Shown here piece by piece: positions 1-12,873 of a stretch of DNA of 64,000 nucleotides. This DNA comes from Paragorgia papillata (Eukaryota; Cnidaria; Anthozoa; Scleralcyonacea; Coralliidae). Both the position numbers and the translations under genes were made by a program. The stretch is taken from assembly GCA_035771165.1 (NCBI GenBank), contig JAWNZC010000421.1:1-64000 (forward strand). The letters are read 5' to 3'. The notes below the pieces were generated by a model. That model ran no database searches, had not been told where the DNA came from, and worked only from the letters and a program-made list of their open reading frames with translations. Positions within the stretch are counted from its first letter, which is position 1. Every line of letters begins with the position of its first letter.

Positions 1-2787
1 GAAATCAAATTCTCATTAGTAATTCCCTAAGGAATTAAATTTTCATATTTTTTTAATTCCCAAGGGAATTAAATTTTCATATTTTTTTTAACTCCCAAGG
101 GAATTAATAGTTTTTTTAATTTTTAAAGGAAATCAAGATTCTCATTAGTAAATTCCACGGGAATTAAATTTTCATCTTTTTTTAATTCCATAGGATATTA
201 ATATTTTTTTTTAAATTTTAAAGGAAATCAAATTCTCATTAGATAATTCCCAAGGGAATTAAATTTTTCATATTTTTTTAATTCCCAAGGGAATTAATAT
301 TTTTTTTTAATTTTAAAGGAATATCAAATTCTCAATTAGTAATTCCCAAGGGAATTAAATTTTCATCTTTTTGTAACTCCCAAAGGAATTAATTTTTTTT
401 TTAAATTTTTAAAGGAAATCAATTTCTCATTAGTAATTCCCAAGGGAATTAAATTTTCATCTTTTTTTAACTCCCATGGGATATTAATTTTTTTTTTTAA
501 ATTTTAAATGGAAATCAAATTCTCATTAGTTAATTCCCAAGGGAATTAAAATTTTCTATATTTTTTTAATTCCCAAGGGAATTAATATTTTTTTTAAATT
601 TTTAAAGAAATCAAAATTTCTCATTAGTAATTCCCAAGGGAATTAAAATTTTCATATTTTTCTTATTCCCACGTGGAATTAAATTTTTTTTTTTAAATTT
701 TAAAGGAAATCAAATTTCTAATTACTAATTCCCAAGTGAATTAAATTTTCATATTTTTTTAATTCCCATAGGGAATTAATATTTTTTTTTAAATTTTAAA
801 GGAATTCAAATTCTCATTAGTACATTCCCTAGGGAATTAAATTTTCATCTTTTTTAACTCCCAAGGCGAATTTATTTTTTTTTTTTAAATTTTAAAGGAA
901 ATCAAATTCTCATTAGTATTTCCCAAGTGAATTTAAATTTTCCTATTTTTTTAATTTCCCAAGGGAATTAATATTTTTTTTTAAATTTTAAAGGCCATCA
1001 AATTCTCATTAGTAATTCCCAAGGGAATTAAATTTTCATATTTTTTTAATTCCCAAGGGAATTAATTTTTTTTTTTTTTTTAAATTTTAAAGGTAATCAA
1101 ATTCATATTTAGTAATTCCCAAGGGAAATTAAATTTTCATATTTTTTTAATTCCCAAGGGAATTAATATTTTTTTTTTAAATTTTAAAGGAAAATCAAAT
1201 TCTGATTAGTAGATTCCCAAGGGAAATTAAATTTTCTTATTTTTTTATTTCCCAAGGGGACATTAATATTTTTTTTTAAATTTTAAAGGAAATCAAATTC
1301 TCATTAGTAATTCTCAAAGGATATTAAATTTTCATATTTTTTTAATTCCAAAGGGAATTAATATTTTTTTTATTTTTTTTAATGGAAATCAAATTCTCAA
1401 TAGTTAATTCCCAAGGGAATTAAATTTTCATCTTTTTTTAACTCCCAAGGGAATTAATTTTTTTTTTTTAAATTTTCATATTTTTTTTTAATTCCACAAG
1501 GGATATTAATTTTTTTTTTTAAATTTTAAAGGAAATCTAATTTCTTATTAGTAATTCCCAATGGGAAATTAAATTTTCATTATTTTTTTAATTCCCAAGG
1601 GAATTAATATTTTTTTTTAAATTTTAAAGGGAAATCAACTTCTCATTAGTAATTCCCAAGGGAATTTAATTTTCATATTTTTTTAATTCCCATGGGGAAT
1701 TAATTTTTTTTTTTTAAATTTTAAAGGGAAATAAAAATTTCATTAGTAATTCCCAAGGGAATTAAATTTTCATCTTTTTTTAACTTCCCAAGGGAATTAA
1801 TTTTTTTTTTTAAATTTTAAAGGAAATCAAATTCTCATTAGTTAGATTCCCAAGGCCGGATAATATTTTCATATTTTTTTAATTTCCCAACGGGAATTAA
1901 TATTTTTTTTTACAATTTTAAAAGGAAATCAAATTCTCTTTTAGTATATTCCCTGGGAATTAAATTTTCATATTTTTTATAATTCCCAAGGGAATTAATT
2001 TTTTTTTTTAAATTTTAAAGGAAATCACAATTACATATTAGTATTTCCCAAGGGAATGTAAATTTTCTATATTTTTTTTTAATTCCCAAGGGAATTAATA
2101 TTTTTTTTAAATTTTAAAAGGAAATCAAATTCTGATTTAGTAATTCCCATGGGAATTAAATTTTCATATTTTTTTAATTCCCAAGGGAATTAATATTTTT
2201 TTTTAAAAATTTTATAAAGGAAATCAAATTCTCATTAGTATATTCCCAAGGGGATTAAATTTTCATATTTTTTTAATTCCCAAGGGAATTACTATTTTTT
2301 TTTAATTTTAAAGGAAATTCAAATTCTCATTAGTAATTACCAAGGGAATTAAATTTTCATCTTTTTTTAACTCCCAAGGGAATTAAATTTTTTTTTAAAA
2401 AAATTTTCTTATTTTTTTTATTCCCAAGGAATTAATACATGGGAATTAATTTTTTTTTTTTTAAATTTTAAAGGAAATCAAATTTCATTATTAGTAATTC
2501 CCAAGGGAATTTAATTTTCTTATTTTTTTAATTCCCAAGGGGAATTAATATTTTTTTTTAAATTTTAAAGGAAATCAAATTCTCTTTCGTTATGCCCAAG
2601 GGAATTTAAATTTTCAATATTTTTTTAATTCACAAGGGAATTAATTTTTTTTTTTTAATTTTAAAGGAAATCAAAATTGCTCATTAGTAATTCCCCAAGT
2701 GAATTAAATTTTCATATTTTTTTTAATTTCCCAAGGGAATTAAATTTTCAATATTTTTTTTAATTCTCCAATTTTTTTAATTCCAAT
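1..2787. repeat. Satellite A: ~95-bp AT-rich tandem array
   Basis: About 29 tandem units of roughly 91-104 bp, read directly from the recurrence of the words AATCAAATTCTCATTAGT and TTTTAAATTTTAAAGG. Each unit holds two copies of the 16-bp interrupted palindrome AATTCCCAAGGGAATT (7-bp arms, AA centre) about 34 bp apart, separated by AAATTTTCATATTTTTTT, then a T-rich tract. The array runs off the left edge of the window, so its true length is unknown. Units differ mostly by single-base insertions and homopolymer length, which may be sequencing error. No open reading frame of any length survives. I see no clear similarity to satellites B or C beyond an 8-base word (TAATGAGA in reverse complement). 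Function unknown. Confidence 0.95.
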
Positions 2788-5700
2788 TTGCCTTTACTTT
2801 TTGGACCGATTTTGGCACATTTTTCAAAACTTTGGAAGTAAGGCTAAATACTTTAAAGTTCATTGACTATAGCACACCAACTATGGAAATAAACCACTGA
2901 AAAAAGTAGAAAACAATACATTCAATTTTTAATGAGATAAACCAGTTTTACTTTTTTACTTTTTATGGTCAAAATCGGTCAAAAAGTAAAGGGGTTTAGG
3001 ATTTACTTTATTGACCGATCTTTGGCCGTTTTTCAACTTTGGAAGTATGGGCTAAATATGTTTAGTTCAATTGTATAGCACTCAAACTATGGGAATAACG
3101 AGTAAAAAAAGTAGAGCAATCCATTCAATTCTTAATGAGATAAACCAGTTTACTTTTTTACTTTTTATGGTCTAAAATCGGTCAAAAAGTAAAGGGGTTA
3201 GCATTTACATTTTGATCCGATTTTGGCCATTTTTCAACTTTGGAAGTAAGGCTAAATATTTTAGTTCATTGTATAGCACACCAACTATGGAATAACCACT
3301 GGAAAAAAGTAGTACAATCAATTCAATTACTTAATGAGATAAACCAGTTTACTTTTTTACTTTTTATGGTCAAAATCGGTCAAAAAGTAAAAGGGGTTAG
3401 CCTTTACTTTGTGACCGTTTTTGGCCATTTTTCAACTTTGGATAGCAAGGCTAAATAATTTTAGTTCATTGTATAGCACACCATAAACTTTGGACATAAT
3501 ACAGTGGAAAAAAGTTAGAAACAATCCATTCAATTTTTAATGAGATAAACCACTTTACTTTTTTTACTTTATATGGTCAAAATCGGTACAAAAGTAAAGG
3601 GGTTAGCCTTTTACTTTGTGACCGATTTTGGCGATTTTTTTTTTCAACTTTGGAAGTAAGGGCTAAATATTTTAGGTTCATTGTATAGCCACACCAACTA
3701 TGGAATAAACCACTGAAAAAAAAGTAGAACAATCCATTCAATTCTTAATGAGATAAACCAGTTTTCTTTTCTTACTTTATATGGTCAAAATCGGTCAAAA
3801 AGTAAAGGGGTTAGCCTTTTCTTTTTGACCGATTTTGGCCATTTTTTTTCAACTTTGGAAGTAAGGCTAAAGATTTTAGTTCATTGTATAGCACACCATC
3901 TATGGAATAACCACTGAAAAAAAAATGTTTAGAACATTCCATTCAATTCTTAATGAGATTAAAACCAGTTGATTTATCTTACTAAAGTTTACTTTTTGAC
4001 CGATTTTGGCCATTTTTCAACCTTTGGAAGTATGGGGCTAATTATTTTAGTTCATTGTATAGCACACCAACTATGGAAGAACGAGTAAAATAAAGTAGAA
4101 CAATCCATTCAATTCTTATTGAGATAAACCAGTTTACTTTTTTACTTTTTTATGGTCAAATCACGGTCAAAAAGTAAAGGGGTTTAGCCGCTTTACTTTT
4201 TGACCGATTTCTGGCCCATTTTTCAACTTTGGAAAGTAAGGATAAATATTTTAGTTAATTGTATAGACACATCCACTATGGAATAACACCACTGAAAATA
4301 GTAGAAACAATCCATTCAATTCTTAATGAGATAAACCAGTTTACTTTTTTTTACTTTTTATGGTCAAAAATCGGTCAAAAAGTAAAGGGGTTAGGCTTTA
4401 CTTTTTGACCGAGTTTTGGCACATTTTTCAACTTTGGAAGGAGGCCTAATATATTTTAGGGTCATTGTATAGATCACCAACTATGGAATAACACACTGAA
4501 ATAGTTAGAACAAATCCATTCACAAATTTTTATTGAGATAAACCACGTTTACTTTTTAACCTTTTTTGGTCAAAATCGGTCAAAAAGTAAAGGGGTGTAG
4601 CCTTTACTTTTTGACCGTTTTTGGCCATTTTTCTAACTTTGGAAGTTAGGCTAAATATTTTAGTTCATTGTATAGCACACCAAACTATGGAATAACCAAT
4701 GAAAAAAGTAGAACAATCCTATTCAATTCTTAATGAGATATACCAGTTTACTTTTTTACTTTTTATGGTCAAAAATCGGTCAAAAAGTAAAGGGGTTAGC
4801 CTTTTACTTTTTGGACCGATTTTGGCCATTTTTCAACTTTGGAAGCTAGGGGCTAAATATTTTTAGTTCATTGTATAGCAAACAAAAATAGGGAATAAAC
4901 CTGTTTTTTGGGGTGGAAAAAAAGTAGAACATATTCCATTCAATTCTTAATGAGATAAACACCTTTACTTTTTTACTTTTTATGGTCATAATACGGTCAA
5001 AAAGTAATGGGGTTAGCCTTTACTTTTTGACCGATTTTGGCCATTTTTCAACTTTGGAAGTAAGGCTAAAATATTTTAGTTCATTGTATAGCACACCAAC
5101 TATGGAATAACACACTGAAAATTTAAAGTTAGAACAATCCATTCAATTCTTAATGAGATAAACCAGTTTGACTTTTTTACTTTTTTTGGTCACAAATCGG
5201 TCCAAAAATCAGTTAAGGGGTTAGCCTTTAGCTTTTTGACACGATTTTGGCCATTTTTTCAAACTTTGGAGAGGATGGCTAAAATATTTTAGTTCATTGT
5301 ATAGCACACCAATCCTATGGAATAACCAATGAAAAAAAAGTAGAACAATCCATTCAATTTCTTTATGAGTTAAACCAGTTTACTTTTTTACTTATTGATG
5401 GTCAAATTCAGGTCAAAAAGTAAAGGGGTTAGCCTTTACATTTTTGACCGATTTTGGCCATTTTTCAACTTTGGAAGTTAGGCTAAATATTTTAGTTCAT
5501 TGGATTGCACATACCAACTATGGAATATCCACTGAAAAAAAATAGTAGAATCAATCCATTACAAGTCTTAATGAGATAAAACCAGTTTACTTTTTTACTA
5601 AAAGGTTTACTTTTTGACCGTTTTTGGCCATTTTTTCAACTTTGGAAGTAAGGCTAAATATTTATAGTTCATTGTGATAGCACACCAACTATGGGAATAA

Positions 5701-7548
5701 TCGAGTATAAATAAGCTTTGAACAATCCATTACCAATTCTTATATGAGATGAAAACAGTTTACTTTTTTACTTTTTATGGTCAAAATCGGTCAAAAAGTA
5801 AATGGGTTAGCCTTTACTTTATGACACGATGTTGGCCCATTTTTCAACTTTGGAAGTAATAGGCTAAATATTTTAGTTTCATTGTTATAGCACACCAACT
5901 ATGGAATAACCACTGAAAATTGTAGAACAATCCATTCAATTTTTAATGAGATAAACCAGTGTTACTTTTTATGGTCAAAATCGGTCAAAAAGTAAAGGGG
6001 TTAGCCTTTACTTTTTGACCGTTTTTGGACATTTTTCATCTTGGGAAGTACATGGCTAAATATTTTAGTTCATTGTATAGCACACCAACTATGGAAATAA
6101 ACACTGAAAAAAGTAGTAACAATTCCATTTCAATTTTTAATGAGATAAACCAGGTTTAACTTTTTTACATTTTTGATGGTCAAAATCGGTCAAAAAGTAA
6201 AGGGGTTAGCCTTTACTTTTTGACCGATTTTGGCCATTTTTCAACTTTGGAAGTAAGGTCTAAATATTTTAGTTCATTGTATAGCACACCAAATATGGAA
6301 TAACCACTGAATAAAGTTGAACAATAATTCAATTCTTAATGAGTTAAAACCAGTTTACTTTTTTTCTTTTTTATGGTCAATATCGGTCAAAAAGTAAAGG
6401 GGTTTGCCTTTACTTTTTGACACACGATTTTGGCCATTTTTTTCATACTTTGGAAGTTAAGGCATAATATATTTTTTTGGTTCATTGTATAGCACACCTA
6501 ACTATGGAATAAACCACTGAAAAAAAGTAGAAACAATCCATTACAATTCTGAATGAGATAAAACAAGTATACTTTTTTACTTTTTTATGGTCAAAATCGG
6601 TCAAAAAGTAAAGGGGTTAGCCTTTTACTTTTTGAGCGATTTTGGCCATTTTTCAACTTTGGAAGTTAAGGCTAAATATTTTATCAGTTCTCATTGTATA
6701 GCACACCAAATATGGGAATAACCACTGAAAAACAAAAGTTAGAACAATCCATTCATCTTTTATGGAGATAAACCAGTTTACTTTTTTACTAAAAGATACT
6801 TTTTTTGGACCGATTTTGGCACATTTTTAAACTTTGGAAGTAAGGCTAAATATTTTAGTTCATTGTATAGCACTCCTAACATATGGAATAACGAGGTAAA
6901 AAAAAGTATGAACCAATCCATTCAAATTTCTTAATGAGATAATCCACTTTACTTTTTTACTTTTTATGGTAAAAAATCGGTCAAAAAGTAAAGGGGTTAG
7001 CCTTTACTTTTTTGACCGATTTTGGCCATTTTTCAACTTTGGAAACTACAGGCTAAATTTTTTAGTTCATCCGATTTTGGCCGTTTTTCAAAGCTTTGGA
7101 AGTAAGGCTATATATTTTAGTTCATTGTATGGACACAACAACTATGTATTAACCACTGAAAATTGTAGAACAATCACCATCACCAAATTTTTAATGAGAT
7201 AAACCCCCCAGGTTTAGCTTTTTTACTTTTTATGGTCAAAATCGGTCAAAAAGACTAAAGGGGTTAGCCTTTACTTTTTGAACGATTTTGGCCATTTTTC
7301 CAAACTTTGGAAGTAAGGATTAAATATTTTAGTTCATTGTTATAGCACACCAAATATGGTATAACCACTGAAAAAGAGTTGAACAATCCATTCAATTCTT
7401 AATGAGTTATAAACACAGTTTACTTTTTATGGTCAAAATCGGTCAAAATAGTAAAGGGGTTAGCCTTTACTTTTGGACCGATTTTGGCCATTTTATCAAC
7501 TTTGGAAGTAAGGCTAATATATTTTTGTTCATTGTATAACACACCAAC

Positions 7549-7635
7549 ATATGGAATTAATAAACATGAAAATATGAATAAAACATGTGAATAAACCATA
7601 AAATATAAAAGTAAATATAACCACTGCTAAATAGT
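7549..7635 (+). repeat. Irregular AT-rich insertion inside a satellite-B unit
   Basis: Between CCAACATATGGAATTAATAA and AACAATCCATTCAATTTTTT there are about 60 extra bases made of repeating words such as AAACATGAAAATATGAATAA. No other B copy has it. It lies in the error-rich part of the array, so it may be an assembly artefact or a real slippage product of the GAATAACCACTGAAAAT segment. Confidence 0.5.
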
Positions 7636-8040
7636 AAAACAATCCATTCAATTTTTTATTGAGATAAAACAGTTTACTTTTTTACTTTGTATGGTCAAAA
7701 TCGGTCAAAAAGTAAAGGGGGGGTTAGCCTTTAATTTTTGACCGATTTTAGGCCCATTTTTCAACTTTGGAAGTAAGGCTAAATATTTTAGTTCATTGTA
7801 TAGCACACCAACTATGGAATAACCACTTAAAAATGTAGAAACCATCCATTCAATTTTTAATGAGAATAAACCAGTTTACTTTTTTAACTTTTTTATGGTC
7901 AAATATCGGTCAAAAAAGTAAAAGGGGTTAGTTAGCCTTTACTTTTGACGGATTTTGGGCCATTTTTTCAAACTTTGGAGAAGTAAGGCTTAAATATTTT
8001 AGTTCATTGTATAACACACCAAGTATGGAATAACCACTGA

Positions 8041-10340
8041 AAATAGTAGAACAATCCATTCAATTTTTAATGAGATAAACCAGTTTACTTTTTTACTTTT
8101 TATGGTCAAAATCGGTACAAAATGTAAAGGGGTTAGCCTTTACTTTTTGACCGATTTTGGCCATTTTTCAACTTTGGAAGTAAGGCTAAATATTTTAGTT
8201 CATTGTATAGCACACCAACTATGGAATAACCAGTGAAAAAGTAGAACAATCCATTCAATTCTTAATGAGATAAACCACTTTACTTTTTTACTTTTTATGG
8301 TCAAAATCGGTCAAAAAGTAAAGGGGTTAGCCTTTACTTTTTGACCGATTTTGGCCATTTTTCAACTTTGGAAGTAAGGCTAAATATTTTAGTTCATCCG
8401 ATTTTGGCCGTTTTTCAACTTTGGAAGTAAGGCTAAATATTTTAGTTCATTGTATAGCACACCAACTATGGAATAACCACTGAAAATAGTTTGAACAATC
8501 CATTCATTTTTTAATGAGATAACCAGTTTACTTTTTTACTTTTTATGGTCAAAATCGGTCAAAAAGTAAAGGGGTTAGCCTTTACTTTTTGACCAATTTT
8601 GGCCATTTTTCAACTTTGGAAGTAAGGCTAAATATTTTAGTTCATTGTATAGCACACCAACTATGGAATAACCACTGAAAAAAGTAGAACAATCCATTCA
8701 ATTCTTAATGAGATAAACCAGTTTACTTTTTTACTTTTTATGGTCAAAATCGGTCAAAAAGGAAAGGGGTTAGCCTTTACTTTTTGACCGATTTTGGCCA
8801 TTTTTCAACTTTGGAAGTAAGGCTAAATATTTTAGTTCATTGTATAACACACCAACTATGGAATAACCAATGAAATAGTAGAACTATCCATTCAATTTTT
8901 AATGAGATAAACCAGTTTACTTTTTTACTTTTTATGGTCAAAATCGGTCAAAAAGTAAAGGGGTTAGCCTTTACTTTTTGACCGATTTTGGCCATTTTTC
9001 AACTTTGGAAGTAAGGCTAAATATTTTAGTTCATCCGATTTTGGCCGTTTTTCAACTTTGGAAGTAAGGCTAAATATTTTAGTTCATTGTATAACACACC
9101 AACTATGGAATAACCACTGAAAATAGTAGAACAATCCATTCAATTTTTAATGAGATAAACCAGTTTACTTTTTTACTTTTTATGGTCAAAATCGGTCAAA
9201 AAGTAAAGGGGTTAGCCTTTACTTTTTGACCGATTTTGGCCATTTTTCAACTTTGGAAGTAAGGCTAAATACTGTAGTTCATTGTATAGCACAAAAACTA
9301 TGGAATAACCACTGAAAAAAGTAGAACAACCATTAATTTTTTAATGAGATAAACTAAGTTTACTTTTTTACTTTTTATGGTCAAAATCGGTCAAAAAGTA
9401 AAGGGGTTAGCCTTTACTTTTTGACCGATTTTGGCCATTTTTCAACTTTGGAAGTAAGGCTAAATATTTTAGTTCATTGTATAGCACACCAACTATGGAA
9501 TAACCACTGAAAAAAGTAGAACAATCCATTCAATTCTTAATGAGACAAACCAGTTTATTTTCTACTTTTTATGGTCAAAATCGGTCAAAAAGTAAAGGGG
9601 TTAGCCTTTACTTTTTGACCGATTTTGGCCATTTTTCAACTTTGGAAGTAAGGCTAAATACTTTAGTTCATTGTATAGCAAACCAACTATGGAATAACCA
9701 CTGAAAAAAGTAGAACAATCCATTCAATTTTTAATGAGATAAACCAGTTTACTTTTTTACTTTTTATGGTCAAAATCGGTCAAAAAGTAAAGGGGTTAGC
9801 CTTTACTTTTGACCGATTTTGGCCATTTTTCAACTTTGGAAGTAAGGCTAAATACTGTAGTTAATTGTATTGCACTCCAACTATGGAATAACCACTGAAA
9901 AAAGTAGAACAATCCATTCAATTTTTAATGAGATAAACCAGTTTACTTTTTTACTTTTTATGGTCAAAATCGGTCAAAAAGTAAAGGGGTTAGTTAGCCT
10001 TTACTTTTTGACCGATTTTGGCCATTTTTCAACTTTGGAAGTAAGGCTAAATATTTTAGTTCATTGTATAGCACACCAACTATGGAATAACCACTGAAAA
10101 AAGTAGAACAATCCATTCAATTCTTAATGAGATAAACCACTTTACTTTTTTACTTTTTATGGTCAAAATCGGTCAAAAAGTAAAGGGGTTAGCCTTTACT
10201 TTTTGACCGATTTTGGCCATTTTTCAACTTTGGAAGTAAGGCTAAATATTTTAGTTCATTGTATAGCACACCAACTATGGAATAACCGCTTAAAAAAGTA
10301 GAACAACCATTAATTTTTAATGAGATAAACAAGTTTACTT
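8041..10340 (+). repeat. Satellite B higher-order block, copy 1
   Basis: A run of distinctive monomer variants occurs here in the same order as at 12,874-15,830. Markers are CCAGTGAAAAAG (8,230 and 13,063), GACCAATTTTGG (8,591 and 13,424), the 53-bp duplication (8,398 and 13,231), AACCATTAATTTTT (about 9,330 and 14,605), GAGACAAACCAG (9,542 and 14,820) and ACCGCTTAAAAAAG (about 10,286 and 15,772). The first markers are offset by exactly 4,833 bp. The offset then grows to 5,278 and 5,486 as the second block gained monomers. A segmental duplication by unequal exchange explains this. Confidence 0.85.
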
Positions 10341-10357
10341 TTTTACTTTTTATGGTC

Positions 10358-10407
10358 AAAATCGGTCAAAAAGTAAAGGGGTTAGCCTTTACTTTTTGAC
10401 CGATTTT
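10358..10407. repeat. Representative satellite-B hairpin (22-bp arms, 6-nt loop)
   Basis: Left arm 10,358-10,379, loop GGTTAG 10,380-10,385, right arm 10,386-10,407. The arms are perfect reverse complements, with inner ends AAAGG and CCTTT. Beyond the perfect stem, pairing continues with one mismatch (GGTC against GGCC). The same structure occurs at nearly every B monomer junction, roughly every 196 bp, making the array a series of potential cruciforms. I infer the cruciform potential from base pairing only; there is no evidence of extrusion. Confidence 0.93.
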
Positions 10408-12873
10408 GGCCATTTTTCAACTTTGGAAGTAAGGCTAAATATTTTAGTTCATTGTATAGCACACCAACTATGGAATAACCACTGGGAAAAAGTAGAAACA
10501 ATCCATTCAATTTTTAATGAGATAAACCAGTTTACTTTTTTACTTTTTATGGTTCAAAATCGGTCAAAAGTAAAGGGGTTAGCCTTTACTTTTTGACCGA
10601 TTTTGGCCATTTTTCAACTTGGGAAGTAAGGCTAAATACTTTAGTTCATTGTATAGCACACCAACTATGGAATAACCACTGAAAAAAGTAGAACAATCCA
10701 TTCAATTCTTAATGAGATAAACCAGTTTACTTTTTTACTTTTTATGGTCAAAAATCGGTCAAAAAGTAAAGGGGTTAGCCTTTACTTTTTGACCGATTTT
10801 GGCCATTTTTCAACTTTGGAAGTAAGGCTAAATACTTTAGTTCATTGTATAGCACACCAACTATGGAATATCCACTGAAAAAAGTAGAACAATCCATTCA
10901 ATTCTTAATGAGATAAACAGTTTACTTTTTTACTTTTTATGGTCAAAATCGGTCAAAAAGTAAAGGGGTTAGCCTTTACTTTTTGACCGATTTTGGCCAT
11001 TTTTCAACTTTGGAAGGAAGGCTAAATATTTTAGTTCATTGTATAGCACACCAACTATGGAATAACCACTGAAAATAGTAGAACAATCCATTCAATTTTT
11101 AATGAGATAAACCAGTTTACTTTTTATGGTCAAAATCGGTCAAAAAGTAAAGGGGTTAGCCTTTACTTTTTGACCGATTTTGGCCATTTTTCAACTTTGG
11201 AAGTAAGGCTAAATATTTTAGTTCATTGTATAGCACACCAACTATGGAATAACCACTGAAAAAAGTAGAACAATCCATTCAATTCTTAATGAGATAAACC
11301 AGTTTACTTTTTTACTTTTTATGGTCAAAATCGGTCAAAAAGTAAAGGGGTTAGTTAGCCTTTACTTTTGACCGATTTTGGCCATTTTTCAACTTTGGAA
11401 GTAAGGCTAAATATTTTAGTTCATTGTATAGCACACCAACTATGGAATAACCACTGAAAAAAGTAGAACAATCCATTCAATTTTTAATGAGATAAACCAG
11501 TTTACTTTTTTACTTTTTATGTTCAAAATCGGTCAAAAAGTAAAGGGGTTAGCCTTTACTTTTTGACCGATTTTGGCCATTTTTCAACTTTGGAAGTAAG
11601 GCTAAATACTTTAGTTCATTGTATAGCACACCAACTATGGAATAACCACTGAAAAAAGTAGAACAATCCATTCAATTCTTAATGAGATAAACCAGTTTAC
11701 TTTTTTACTTTTTATGGTCAAAATCGGTCAAAAAGTAAAGGGGTTAGCCTTTACTTTTTGACCGATTTTGGCCATTTTTCAACTTTGGAAGTAAGGCTAA
11801 ATACTTTAGTTCATTGTATAGCACACCAACTATGGAATAACCAGTGAAAAAGTAGAACAATCCATTCAATTCTTAATGAGATAAACCACTTTACTTTTTT
11901 ACTTTTTATGGTCAAAATCGGTCAAAAAGTAAAGGGGTTAGCCTTTACTTTTTGACCGATTTTGGCCATTTTTTCAACTTTGGAAGTAAGGCTAAATATT
12001 TTAGTTCATCCGATTTGGCCGTTTTTTCAACTTTGGAAGTATGGATAAATATTTTAGTTCATTGTATAGCATCAACCAACTATGGAATAACCACTGAAAA
12101 AAGTAGAACAATCCATTCAATTTTTAATGAGATAAACCAGTTTACTTTTTTACTTTTTATGGTCAAAATCGGTCAAAAAGTAAAGGGGTTAGCCTTTACT
12201 TTTTGACCGATTTTGGCCATTTTTCAACTTTGGAAGTAAGGCTAAATATTTTAGTTCATTGTATAGCACTCCATACTATGGAATTACCACTGAAAAAAAG
12301 TAGAACAATCCATTCAATTCTTAATGAGATAAACCAGTTTACTTTTTATGGTCAAAATCGGTCAAAAAGTAAAGGGGTTAGCCTTTACTTTTTGACCGAT
12401 TTTGGCCATTTTTCAACTTTGGAAGTAAGGCTAAATATTTTAGTTCATTGTATAACACACCAACTATGGAATAACCACTGAAAATAGTAGAACAATCCAT
12501 TCAATTTTTAATGAGATAAACCAGTTTACTTTTTTACTTTTTATGGTCAAAATCGGTCAAAAAGTAAAGGGGTTAGCCTTTACTTTTTGACCGATTTTGG
12601 CCATTTTTCAACTTTGGAAGTAAGGCTAAATATTTTAGTTCATTGTATAGCACACCAACTATGGAATAACCACTTAAAAAAGTAGAACAATCCATTCAAT
12701 TTTTAATGAGATAAACCAGTTTACTTTTTAACTTTTTATGGTCAAAATCGGTCAAAAAGTAAAGGGGTTAGTTAGCCTTTACTTTTGACCGATTTTGGCC
12801 ATTTTTCAACTTTGGAAGTAAGGCTAAATATTTTAGTTCATTGTATAACACACCAACTATGGAATAACCACTG

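Noticed and set aside
1..2787. Possible homology of satellite A to satellite B through TAATGAGA
   Set aside because: Only an 8-base word in AT-rich sequence is shared, with no extension on either side.
3240..12481. Open reading frames of 66-92 codons in satellite B (for example 3,240-3,458, 11,952-12,206, 12,203-12,481)
   Set aside because: They are pieces of the 196-bp repeat read in whichever frame stays open. They start and stop at monomer features, change phase between copies, and many lie in the indel-rich stretch. No domain is visible.
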